DNA of 17,284 nt from JBDREC01 sp043820105 [NCBI: Pseudomonadota bacterium]. Lineage in GTDB: Bacteria > Bdellovibrionota_F > JAHFAK01. Location of the stretch: contig JBDREC010000050.1 of the NCBI GenBank assembly GCA_043820105.1, forward strand, positions 1-17,284, read 5' to 3'. This document shows, piece after piece, positions 1 to 7,678 of the stretch (position 1 is the first letter of the stretch; each line of letters opens with the position of its first letter). A model generated the notes under the pieces. The model was not told where the DNA came from. It saw nothing but the letters and a program-made list of their open reading frames with translations, and did no database searches. A program made the translations under genes and the position numbers.

Positions 1-28
1 TAAATACAAGAACTATGCCAAGTTATTC

Positions 29-74
29 TTAGAACTAGAACTAGTGCTAGTACTAGTACTAGAACTAGTTCTAA
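29..74. repeat. CTAG-rich hexanucleotide tandem repeat forming an imperfect hairpin
   Basis: From 33 to 68 there are six consecutive 6-bp units of the form NNCTAG (aactag, aactag, tgctag, tactag, tactag, aactag), followed by a degenerate ttctaa. The outer arms 29-38 and 65-74 are perfect 10-bp inverted repeats, and the inner units are nearly self-complementary, so the block can fold into a long interrupted hairpin. It lies about 25 bp beyond the 3' end of the minus-strand tRNA. It could act in termination or 3' processing, but no T-run follows it in that direction. The repeat is directly visible; its role is unknown. Confidence 0.8.
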
Positions 75-99
75 ATTATTGATTTCAATCAAAAATTTA

Positions 100-172
<73 letters not shown>

Positions 173-181
173 TTTTTGGGG

Positions 182-213
182 AAATTCCAAATAATAAATA
201 ACAAATTCCAAAT
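182..213. repeat. 11-bp direct repeat upstream of the tRNA
   Basis: The 11-mer aaattccaaat occurs at 182-192 and again at 203-213. The copies are offset by exactly 21 bp, about two helical turns, and sit on the proposed tRNA promoter. This spacing could suit a regulator bound to one face of the DNA, but a chance repeat in AT-rich sequence is also possible. Confidence 0.5.
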
Positions 214-216
214 CAA
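188..216 (-). promoter_or_regulatory. Possible promoter of the tRNA-Ala gene
   Basis: On the minus strand TTGATT (211-216) and TATTTG (188-193) are separated by 17 bp. They stand 15 bp upstream of the mature tRNA 5' end, which would give a short leader for RNase P to remove. The -10 match is only moderate and the region is AT-rich, so the call is tentative. Confidence 0.3.
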
Positions 217-255
217 GTTAGATAAAGGAAGTTCCAACTAAGTGCATTTCCTAGC

Positions 256-283
256 TTGAAAAAAAATGTTAATCAAGTATAAA
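256..283 (+). promoter_or_regulatory. Likely sigma70-type promoter of the first GT4 gene
   Basis: TTGAAA (256-261) and TATAAA (278-283) are separated by 16 bp, five of six consensus matches in each box. Transcription would start near 290. That leaves about 58 bases of leader before the TTG at 349 and makes the upstream TTG at 298 an unlikely start. Confidence 0.5.
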
Positions 284-348
284 TACAAAAAAATTAATTG
301 TTTTTATTCTATTATTATAATAACGCTTTATCTAGAATAGGAAGAAGT

Positions 349-1482
349 TTGAAAACTATAAAATATATCTCATTTTGCGAAAATAATGGTTATGGAAATT
401 CAGCCAAGGCTTATATAAAAGGTCTTTTGAATTATGGTGTAAATGTCTCTTGGATGCCATTGCGAATGGGTAAGCAAAAGAAGCTTGGTCTTGAAAAATC
501 TGAGATGTATCGGTCTGAATATGAAGGTTTTGAAGAACAAATAAATCGCAAACTGGATTATGATACTGTAATTGTTCACACTGTCCCAGAATACTTTCCT
601 CTTTTAAAAAAACTTGAGCCTAATAAGAAAATTATTGGATACACTGTTTGGGAAACAGATAAAATACCCTTAACTTGGGAAACTTTATTAGAAATTCCCG
701 ACCTGCTTTTTGTTCCATCACAATTTACAAAAAAAGTTTTCATTGAAAGTGGGGTGAAAACTCCAATAACATTGATACCTCATGTTGCGGATATTAGTTC
801 TACATCATCCGCTTTTTTATCTAAGTCTGATGAGCAGTTCACTTTTTATTGTATCGAATCTTACACAAATCGCAAAGCAATTTGGGATCTTGTAAGTGTT
901 TATTGCCAAACATTTTCTAAAAGGGACAATGTTATCTTAATCATTAAAACTTCAAAAACAGATTTTACTAAGGCATCAATTTTTAGAAGAAAGCATTATG
1001 CAAGAAATGCAATTAAGAAAATCCAAAAAAAATTTATACAAGCGCCTGCAATAAAAGTTATTGATGAAGAATTAAGTGATGAAGAAATTCATAGCTTGCA
1101 TAAAAAAGGGGATTGTTATATTTCATTAACAAGATCTGAAGGCTTTGGTCTATCACCATTTAATGCTTGTCTGCACGGAAATCCTGTTATCATAACAGGT
1201 TGGGGAGGGCAACTTGCTTATTTGGGTCAAGATTATCCTCTTTTGATTAATTACAATTTGATTTCTGCTTATGATCCACGAGCACCAGATATCTATTCTT
1301 CTGATCAAAAATGGGGAAAAGCTGATTTGAATCATGCCTCAAAGCTTATGAGACAGGTATTTGAAAATAAGCATGAGTATGGAAACAAGTTAAAAGCTCT
1401 CCAAGAAATAAATGTTGAGCAATTCAGTGAAGAAAGAATAATTAAAAAGATATTAATCTCTCTACAAGCTCTTTTCCATTAA
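349..1482 (+). CDS. GT4-family glycosyltransferase (GT-B fold)
   Basis: A cytoplasmic retaining glycosyltransferase that probably moves a sugar from a nucleotide-sugar donor to a surface glycan or lipid-linked acceptor; donor and acceptor cannot be read from sequence. The N-terminal half has the Gly-rich entry CENNGYGNSAKAYIKGL and the segment GYTVWETDKIP common in this family. The C-terminal half carries SEGFGLSPFNACLHGNPVI, the equivalent of the EGFGLPxLEAMACGTPVI donor-binding signature, with its second conserved Glu replaced by Asn (FNA for LEA). I chose TTG at 349 because AGGA at 339-342 lies 6 bp upstream; the frame is also open from a TTG at 298, but that extension (FYYYNN-rich) looks non-coding and nearly abuts the proposed transcription start. 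The product is about 377 residues. The 3' end overlaps the convergent neighbour by 41 bp. Confidence 0.85.
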   Translation: MKTIKYISFCENNGYGNSAKAYIKGLLNYGVNVSWMPLRMGKQKKLGLEKSEMYRSEYEGFEEQINRKLDYDTVIVHTVPEYFPLLKKLEPNKKIIGYTVWETDKIPLTWETLLEIPDLLFVPSQFTKKVFIESGVKTPITLIPHVADISSTSSAFLSKSDEQFTFYCIESYTNRKAIWDLVSVYCQTFSKRDNVILIIKTSKTDFTKASIFRRKHYARNAIKKIQKKFIQAPAIKVIDEELSDEEIHSLHKKGDCYISLTRSEGFGLSPFNACLHGNPVIITGWGGQLAYLGQDYPLLINYNLISAYDPRAPDIYSSDQKWGKADLNHASKLMRQVFENKHEYGNKLKALQEINVEQFSEERIIKKILISLQALFH

Positions 1483-3577
1483 CGAGTTTTACTTTCTTAC
1501 ATAATTTCTTTTCATATTCTATTCCATTTAATTTCGAAAAATATTCAAACATTTTAATCTCTTTTGTTTTCGGAGTGAAATATTCAATAAACTTTGATCC
1601 AGGTTTTAAGAACAAGACATGTGCATTGGCAGCTCCATGAACTGAAATTAGTAAATCTGTATTGTGGATAATTTTAAATTGCTCCCCTATAGAAAGGTGC
1701 TCAAAAGCAACTTTCTCACAAATGTAATCAGGGTATAATAGTTTAAGTTTCTTAAGTTCTAAAATAGGATCTTGAATTTTTCGGTCTGTAATACCATCAC
1801 TTCTTGGGTGTGGCAAATAATCTACGCGAAATAGAAGCAAAAGTCTTTTTTTGTTTTTATCTTTTTTAGGAGTTTTATTGATTTTGTATTTTTCTAATAA
1901 GGTACTTGTAAAAAGTCTTAAAAAGGTTTCATCAGGGCAAAAATTCACCTGTTCTAGCATTTCATATTTATTCAAAGGGGATTGATAACCAGGATTAACA
2001 AGAATAATCTTTTTAAATAAGATCTTTTCAGCTTGCATGTGTTTTATATAATAAACTTCATCAAATAGCTTTGTCCAAATTTCATCAAGTTTACCTATTG
2101 CATGCCCATCAAGAAAAACAAGGATTTTCTTTTTAAAAGGGTAAAGCAATGAGGCTACAAAAGCATTGTAAATTTCTATGATTCCATGGTATAAATTACA
2201 ATATTCATATCGAGTAAGCATAAAAACAGGTTCCTTAAAGCACATATCGTGATTATTAAAAGCATCAGGGGAAGGACTAAGTGCTGCTATAATGTCTTTT
2301 TGATAATTATGTAAATATTCATGTATATTTTTGTTTATTGTAAGGTTGTCTTTTAATATTAGAGCTGATTTATCATAAGAAGGAAGTTCTAGCTCTTCTG
2401 ATCTTCCCAGCACATCTTCTACTTTTTCTTCACCTCTTGAGACTTTAATTTTGTTTGTATCAATTATACAATCTCTAAGCTCTAAAATAGATGTTTTCAA
2501 TTTAGTATGGCGGCGTATGTTTATATTATCAGAATAATTTTGAAAGCATTTATATGTATGAAATCCAAATAAATTTAAAGTTGTGTCTCTGCTTTTATAA
2601 AATTGAAAGTTATCAATAATTGGTTTTCTTTTTTTTATTCCTTTTTTATAGGCACTTGCAAAAACATATTTATAAAGAATTAAGGGGATTTGAATTTTAC
2701 TTTTGTCTGTTGCAATTATAAGCTTGGTTATAAAATTAGATAACTTGGTGTCTAGTAAGTTTTTGATTATCAGATTGAACAAAGTTGAGTTGTCTTTTTT
2801 TTCAAGGATTCGCATTATTTTTGAAGAGCTTTCAGAAAAAAAAATATGGGGGTGTTTTTTTAAAATTATTGGCATTGAATATTGTGAGCTTTCATGTATT
2901 TTAGAAAGCCTGGATTTAAAATTAAGATTTTCATCGTATATTAAAGCGATAGATTTAGTTGTATATATAAGCTTTGCTTGATTTTGTTTTAGTCTAATTC
3001 CAAGGTCAAAATCTTCAGCACCATATTTAACAAAGGCTTCATCAAAGCCAGAAACCTTATTAAATAAAGTTTTATTGATGAGAAATGCACCACCTAAGTT
3101 GCCTGCTTTTATTTCTTCATTGTGTTTAAATAGATTATCTTTATAGTAAGTTTTATTTAAGTTATTCGCAAAAGCTGAAGTTTCGCCCTGAAGTTTATCT
3201 GCTTTGATTTTTAATATTAGCACTATGTTCTTTTCAAAATTATATTCTCTAACAATATTTGATATGCAACTTTTGTTTATAGCCATATCAACATCAAGAA
3301 AAAAAAGAATGTCGTGGCTTGCATTTTTTGCCCCAATATTTTTAGTTATTGCTCGACCCTGATTTATATTATTTCGAAGATATTTAATTTTACCAAAAAA
3401 ACTGTTTTTAAAAGTATTAGCTTCTTTTTTAAGATTATCATCTGATTTATCATCAACAATTATAATTTCTAGACTCTTTTGCTCATAATTTTGCATTATA
3501 ATTGCATTAAGGCATCTTCTTAATGTTTCTTGTTTACAAAAAGCTGGAATGATAATTGATATTTTAACTTTCTTCAT
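1442..3577 (-). CDS. Bifunctional glycosyltransferase: GT2 domain fused to a GT61-like domain
   Basis: 711 residues with two predicted catalytic domains. Residues 4-240 are a GT-A domain of family GT2: IIIPAFCKQETLRRCL at the start, nucleotide-binding VDDKSDD near 41-47, the metal-binding DVD at 95-97, and GGAFLINKTLFNKVSGFDE followed by AEDFD (187-191), the usual acceptor-side motif. After a linker, residues about 445-670 resemble GT61/DUF563 (the EOGT and plant xylosyltransferase superfamily): CNLYHG at 460-465, LPHPR near 588-592, and HNTDLLISVHGAANAHVLFL (638-657), matching the HNTD...HGAGLTH signature of that family. It may add two successive sugars. It is the last gene of a minus-strand trio, 50 bp after the preceding gene and with no clear ribosome binding site. 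Its stop overlaps the convergent GT4 gene. Confidence 0.88.
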   Translation of the reverse strand: MKKVKISIIIPAFCKQETLRRCLNAIIMQNYEQKSLEIIIVDDKSDDNLKKEANTFKNSFFGKIKYLRNNINQGRAITKNIGAKNASHDILFFLDVDMAINKSCISNIVREYNFEKNIVLILKIKADKLQGETSAFANNLNKTYYKDNLFKHNEEIKAGNLGGAFLINKTLFNKVSGFDEAFVKYGAEDFDLGIRLKQNQAKLIYTTKSIALIYDENLNFKSRLSKIHESSQYSMPIILKKHPHIFFSESSSKIMRILEKKDNSTLFNLIIKNLLDTKLSNFITKLIIATDKSKIQIPLILYKYVFASAYKKGIKKRKPIIDNFQFYKSRDTTLNLFGFHTYKCFQNYSDNINIRRHTKLKTSILELRDCIIDTNKIKVSRGEEKVEDVLGRSEELELPSYDKSALILKDNLTINKNIHEYLHNYQKDIIAALSPSPDAFNNHDMCFKEPVFMLTRYEYCNLYHGIIEIYNAFVASLLYPFKKKILVFLDGHAIGKLDEIWTKLFDEVYYIKHMQAEKILFKKIILVNPGYQSPLNKYEMLEQVNFCPDETFLRLFTSTLLEKYKINKTPKKDKNKKRLLLLFRVDYLPHPRSDGITDRKIQDPILELKKLKLLYPDYICEKVAFEHLSIGEQFKIIHNTDLLISVHGAANAHVLFLKPGSKFIEYFTPKTKEIKMFEYFSKLNGIEYEKKLCKKVKLVNGKELVERLISF

Positions 3578-3627
3578 ATATTAATTATTTTAGTAGAAAA
3601 TAAAATTGTCAAAGGCATATTTTGTTA

Positions 3628-4407
3628 TTAATAAATATTAAATCCAATTTTGGAAATTGTTGCCTGTAAAAACAGCTTAATGAGATTCTTCAAACTTACC
3701 ATTTTGCTAGCTATTGCTTTTTCAACAAAAGACTTGGAATTTAACAATAATCTAGACTTCCCATGGAAATCAATAGCATAGTCATAGGATGCATGAGTAG
3801 ACCATAAACCTGATTTACCAGTATGCTGGATTACTGATGGAATTAAGCAGACCATGCTTAAATTGTTTTTCTGCATTGCCTCTGAAACCAAATCATCCCA
3901 AAATGGTTTTAAATTATCTCTTATTAAAAAAGAATATAAACTTCTGTGAAAAAAAAGATTTATTCCACCAATTCTTGACTTATATGCTAGGCCAGATTCC
4001 TTTTTAATTATGGGATGATTTATAATATTTGATGAGTTAAAGCCTGATAAAATAGTTTTATTATCTAATTTAGAAAAGGTCTCATGAAGTTTTGTTAACC
4101 AAAGAGGATCGAGCAAAACATCATTATCAAGGTTTGTTAAATACTCATGCTTTTTTTTTATCAAGAAGTCAAAACCGTCTCTTAAGCAGGAAGATACGCC
4201 TTTATTTTGCTTGTTGAAAAATATCTCAATCTTTATATTTTTAATTGAGAAGGACTTTATAAACTTAATAACTCGTGAATCTGTGCTGGCATCATCAATA
4301 ATAAGAATTTCACAATCAGGAAATAAGTTTGATTTAGATAAAGAATGTAGAGTTTTCTTAAAGTATTTATATCGATTGAAAGAAGTGATTAAAATTCCTG
4401 TGCTCAT
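3628..4407 (-). CDS. GT2-family glycosyltransferase
   Basis: 259 residues, a compact inverting GT-A enzyme predicted to work in the cytoplasm on a surface-glycan precursor. Visible motifs are ILITSFNRYKYFKKTL at the N-terminus, the nucleotide-binding IIDDAST (36-42), the DxD metal site NLDNDVLLD (D94 and D96), and FWDDLVSEAMQKNNL (169-183), the C-terminal acidic motif expected of the catalytic base region. No membrane segment is evident. Its ATG overlaps the TGA of the upstream GT2 gene in the ATGA arrangement, so the two are probably translationally coupled. The gene contains a run of nine T at 4151-4159 and eight A at 3949-3956 (plus strand). Substrate unknown. Confidence 0.88.
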   Translation of the reverse strand: MSTGILITSFNRYKYFKKTLHSLSKSNLFPDCEILIIDDASTDSRVIKFIKSFSIKNIKIEIFFNKQNKGVSSCLRDGFDFLIKKKHEYLTNLDNDVLLDPLWLTKLHETFSKLDNKTILSGFNSSNIINHPIIKKESGLAYKSRIGGINLFFHRSLYSFLIRDNLKPFWDDLVSEAMQKNNLSMVCLIPSVIQHTGKSGLWSTHASYDYAIDFHGKSRLLLNSKSFVEKAIASKMVSLKNLIKLFLQATISKIGFNIY

Positions 4408-5549
4408 TTTTTAATAACCTGTGCTTTTAGTTTATTTCTAATTATATTAAGCTTTAAATATTTATAAATAAGGTAAAGATAAATCTTTATTAGAAGCATG
4501 GTTTTCATTTTTAAGCTAATATTTAGTGACTTTGAAAACTTGTTATTAATGAAAAGCTTCCATGTTTGCAGGCCATGATAAAAATTAAGATAGCATAGTT
4601 TATAAAAGTTATTTGATAATAAATTTAAAAATAATTTCTTATTAAAAATATTTGTTTCATTATTTAAATTGCTTAAATGTATAAGCCACTTGCTTATTTT
4701 ATCTAGTTTTTGAATATTATTGACCTCATGATTACAATGAAATGCAGAAATATAATTATTAACAAATTCCTCTTCTATTAAACCGTGATCAAAAATATTA
4801 ATATCATTTTTAAGGTTTGACTTAAATTCCTTCAATATATTTTTAGCTATTTCTTTATAAAATTTAGGAAAATAATTTTCATAATTACTGTGAAAATGAC
4901 TGTCATTTTTTATGCGGTAATAATATAATACTTCGGGAAAGTTTATTACTTTGAACTTAAAAGAAGCTCTTAATATAAAGTCATAGTCAGATCTAATAAT
5001 AAACTTGGTATTATATTTGAGTTCGTATTTTTTAATTAATGATGAGCGCATCATTATAGTCGCACCACATACCTGAATTGATACAAAGGAATTTGCTTTT
5101 ATTTCATCATATTCTAAGGGATGTTTAATTATATTACATTTATTTAAATCCAGCCAATTTTTGCTGGATGGTTCATAAAATAATGCAACCCAGGAACCAC
5201 AGATTCCAATAGTAGTATCATTTGCCATGGCCTTTAATAAGGTTTCAATTCTATTGCGATCTGATATGTCATCAGAATCCATCAATAGATAGTATTCACC
5301 TTTTGCCAGCTCAAGACCTTTGTTTCTTGTGTAAGCTGGACCCATATTAACAGCATTTTTATAATAATTAATTCTAGAATCATTAAATGAAAGTATTATC
5401 TCTTCACTAAGGTCTATTGAAGCATCATTTATTATTATGAATTCAAAGTGATCGTAGGTTTGGCTTAGGATGCTTTTAATTGACTCATCTAAAAAATCCT
5501 GACAATTATAAACAGGCATGATAATTGATACTAAGGTTTTGTTATGCAT
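4404..5549 (-). CDS. GT2-family glycosyltransferase
   Basis: 381 residues, first gene of the minus-strand trio. The first 220 or so residues are a textbook GT2 domain: VSIIMPVYNCQDFLDESIKSIL, IINDASID (39-46), the GPAYTRNKGLELAKGEYYLLMDSDD stretch ending in the DSDD metal site (91-94), then CGATIMMRSSLI and SDYDFILRA as the acceptor-side acidic motif. The C-terminal 150 residues are rich in Asn, Lys, Leu and Ile and match nothing I recognise; such extensions often carry acceptor specificity or membrane association. No Shine-Dalgarno is seen before the ATG. The divergent 72-bp spacer to the next plus-strand gene presumably holds promoters both ways, but it is so AT-rich that none stands out. 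Confidence 0.9.
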   Translation of the reverse strand: MHNKTLVSIIMPVYNCQDFLDESIKSILSQTYDHFEFIIINDASIDLSEEIILSFNDSRINYYKNAVNMGPAYTRNKGLELAKGEYYLLMDSDDISDRNRIETLLKAMANDTTIGICGSWVALFYEPSSKNWLDLNKCNIIKHPLEYDEIKANSFVSIQVCGATIMMRSSLIKKYELKYNTKFIIRSDYDFILRASFKFKVINFPEVLYYYRIKNDSHFHSNYENYFPKFYKEIAKNILKEFKSNLKNDINIFDHGLIEEEFVNNYISAFHCNHEVNNIQKLDKISKWLIHLSNLNNETNIFNKKLFLNLLSNNFYKLCYLNFYHGLQTWKLFINNKFSKSLNISLKMKTMLLIKIYLYLIYKYLKLNIIRNKLKAQVIKK

Positions 5550-5621
5550 AAATGATTAAAAAATTACATTAATTATAATTTTACTAGAAATTAATTTATT
5601 AAAATAATCAAGGAAAAGCCC

Positions 5622-6449
5622 ATGTCTTTTTTTAACCTAAATAAGCATAAAAATAATAAAAGAAAAGTTATTACTTCAATTGCTCTCAAAGAAGCTAGAA
5701 GGAACTTGCATGAAAAGGTGATTGCTTCTTTACTTCCACAAATAAATGGTCTTAATCTTTATCTTAATGGTTTTGATGATATTCCTGCGTGTATAAAAAA
5801 ACTTAATGCTTGTTTAAATTATGATAAAGACAGACTTTTATTTGAAGGCGAAATCCAAGTTAATAAATATAAAACTGTACTCTTGCGAGTAGCTACATCA
5901 AAAGAACATGGGGATTTAAAGGATAATGGAAAATTCTTTTTTATAAAATTCGATCAAGAAAAATGGAATAATGATTATTATCATTTCACCTGTGATGATG
6001 ATATTGTTTATCCTAAAAATTATGTAAAAGAAATGCTCAAGGGGATCGTGCGATATGACAATAAGGCAGCAATAGGTGTTCATGGAAGTATCTTTTTATC
6101 AGATAAGTTCGATGGATATTATTCTGAAAAAAGACAGGTGAGGCACTTTACTCAAAGCTATAAAAAAGACAGGTCTGTTCATATTTTGGGAACTGGGACT
6201 TTGGCTTATTATGCTGATACCTTTAAATCCATTGATTTTGCTTGTTTCAATAAAAAGCAGGCAATGTCTGATATTTGGCTTTCTATATACGCTAAAAGAA
6301 ACAATATAAAATTAATATCAATAAAAAGGAAAAAAGACAACTGGCTTAAGCCACTAAATCATAAAGATGAAGCATTGTTTGATTTAAACAAGAAAATTGA
6401 AGATTACATTAATAATGTTTTCTCAAAGCATTTTCCATGGGAACTTTGA
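5622..6449 (+). CDS. Probable GT-A-type glycosyltransferase of uncertain family
   Basis: 275 residues. It lacks the standard GT2 opening (xxSIIIPxYN) but has the core of a GT-A enzyme: a hydrophobic stretch followed by YYHFTCDDDIVYPKNYV with a DDD metal site at 125-127, then VHGSIFLS, HILGTGTLAYYADTF (188-201) and MSDIWLSIYAKRNNIKLI (215-232), where D217 is a plausible catalytic base. The order DDD, small-residue loop, SD-W-x6-K matches capsule and LPS GT-A glycosyltransferases, so a transferase role is likely; sugar and acceptor are unknown. The start is supported by AGGA at 5611-5614, 7 bp before the ATG. The following GT4 gene begins 2 bp after this stop, so the two likely share an mRNA. 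Confidence 0.75.
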   Translation: MSFFNLNKHKNNKRKVITSIALKEARRNLHEKVIASLLPQINGLNLYLNGFDDIPACIKKLNACLNYDKDRLLFEGEIQVNKYKTVLLRVATSKEHGDLKDNGKFFFIKFDQEKWNNDYYHFTCDDDIVYPKNYVKEMLKGIVRYDNKAAIGVHGSIFLSDKFDGYYSEKRQVRHFTQSYKKDRSVHILGTGTLAYYADTFKSIDFACFNKKQAMSDIWLSIYAKRNNIKLISIKRKKDNWLKPLNHKDEALFDLNKKIEDYINNVFSKHFPWEL

Positions 6450-6451
6450 GA

Positions 6452-7678
6452 ATGAAGAAAGAGCTGCTATTTTTATCACCTGTTATGCCCCAGGCTTCTA
6501 ATTATGGACTTGCAATTCGTGCCTTTAATTCAATAAAAGCCTTATCTTCAGACTATGAAATTACTTTGATAGTTTTTGCTCAAAAAGATAAGGCAGGAAT
6601 TGATCAAAAGCCAAATACGACATATGACTTTTGTAAAGAAATCGTTTTGTTAGATCTTAAAAGATTTGATTTTTATTATAAAAAACTGCATCGTTTATTT
6701 TATAGGTTGTTCTCCAAAAAGCTGTTTGCATACCAAAATAGTATATATTCAAAAGATCAAAAACAAAGGCTTGAAATTATAATAAAAAATGGAAAATTTG
6801 ATAGAATTCATGTTTTTCGAATTTATCTTGTCTGGTTTATTAAAAAATATCTTATAAAAAAAGAAATATCATCAATTACATGTGATCTTGATGATATAGA
6901 ATCTTTAACAAGAAATAAGCTATCAAAGCTTTATCTGAAAAATAATGAAAAGAAAAAGGCTCAAAGACTTTTGTTGGAATCAAGTTTTTATGGTGATCTT
7001 GAAAAACGCTTCTTGCCATTGTTTGATAGGGTTTATGTTTGTTCTGGATTGGATGAAGAAATATTAATGGAAAAATATAGTTTATCGAACATATCAGTAT
7101 TACCTAATGTTATTAGTATACCATCTGAAACACAATCTAAAAAGCCAAAAGAAAAAACTAAATTTGTTTTCTTATTTCTTGGTAATTTGAATTACTATCC
7201 AAACATAGACGCGGTAAATTGGATAAGCTCAAAGCTCGTAATTTTAATGAAGAAAAGGGCTGATGAACAATTTGAAATTTGGATAGCTGGATCTGGGAAC
7301 TTAAATATAAAGTTAAAACATACTTTAAATATAGCAAATATTAAATACAAAGGCTATATAAAGGATTTAGGAGCCTTATATGAAAAAGTTGATGTAATAA
7401 TTGTTCCCATTAATGCAGGTGGAGGGACAAGGATTAAGATTTTAGAAGCAATGTCTTATAAAAAGGCTATTGTATCTACTTCTTTTGGAGCTTGTGGAAT
7501 TGATGTAAGTGATGGAGAAAATATCCTGCTGGCAGATGATCCTGAAGCTTTTTGTGATTGCTGCATAAAGCTTATGAGCAATAACAAATTAAAAAGTGAT
7601 ATTGAGAAAAGAGCTTTTAATCTTGTTAAGTCAAAATATAATGTTGATAGTGACTTATATTTGCAAAGTATTTTATAA
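6452..7678 (+). CDS. GT4-family glycosyltransferase
   Basis: About 408 residues, a GT-B fold retaining glycosyltransferase. The N-terminal acceptor domain opens KKELLFLSPVMPQASNYGLAIRAFNSI, the donor domain has FLFLGNLNYYPNIDAVNWI, IWIAGSG and YKGYIKDLGALYEKVDVIIVPINAGGGTRIKILEAMSYKKAIVST, where GGGTRIKILEAM is the family's nucleotide-sugar binding signature. The pattern is close to GT4 enzymes of exopolysaccharide clusters. I chose ATG at 6452, two bases after the upstream TGA and with GGGA at 6439-6442; an in-frame ATG at 6437 would add five residues and overlap the previous gene by 13 bp. The 3' end overlaps the convergent GT32 gene by 6 bp. Confidence 0.9.
   Translation: MKKELLFLSPVMPQASNYGLAIRAFNSIKALSSDYEITLIVFAQKDKAGIDQKPNTTYDFCKEIVLLDLKRFDFYYKKLHRLFYRLFSKKLFAYQNSIYSKDQKQRLEIIIKNGKFDRIHVFRIYLVWFIKKYLIKKEISSITCDLDDIESLTRNKLSKLYLKNNEKKKAQRLLLESSFYGDLEKRFLPLFDRVYVCSGLDEEILMEKYSLSNISVLPNVISIPSETQSKKPKEKTKFVFLFLGNLNYYPNIDAVNWISSKLVILMKKRADEQFEIWIAGSGNLNIKLKHTLNIANIKYKGYIKDLGALYEKVDVIIVPINAGGGTRIKILEAMSYKKAIVSTSFGACGIDVSDGENILLADDPEAFCDCCIKLMSNNKLKSDIEKRAFNLVKSKYNVDSDLYLQSIL

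Noticed and set aside
29-74. CRISPR array at the left edge
   Set aside because: The units are 6 bp with no spacers and no cas genes nearby.
298-348. Upstream extension of the first GT4 gene from TTG 298
   Set aside because: No Shine-Dalgarno, nearly coincident with the proposed transcription start, and the extra 17 residues are unlike the family's N-terminus; TTG 349 has AGGA at good spacing.
2703-2981. Plus-strand reading frame inside the GT2-GT61 gene
   Set aside because: Antisense to a well-supported gene with conserved motifs; no family features of its own.
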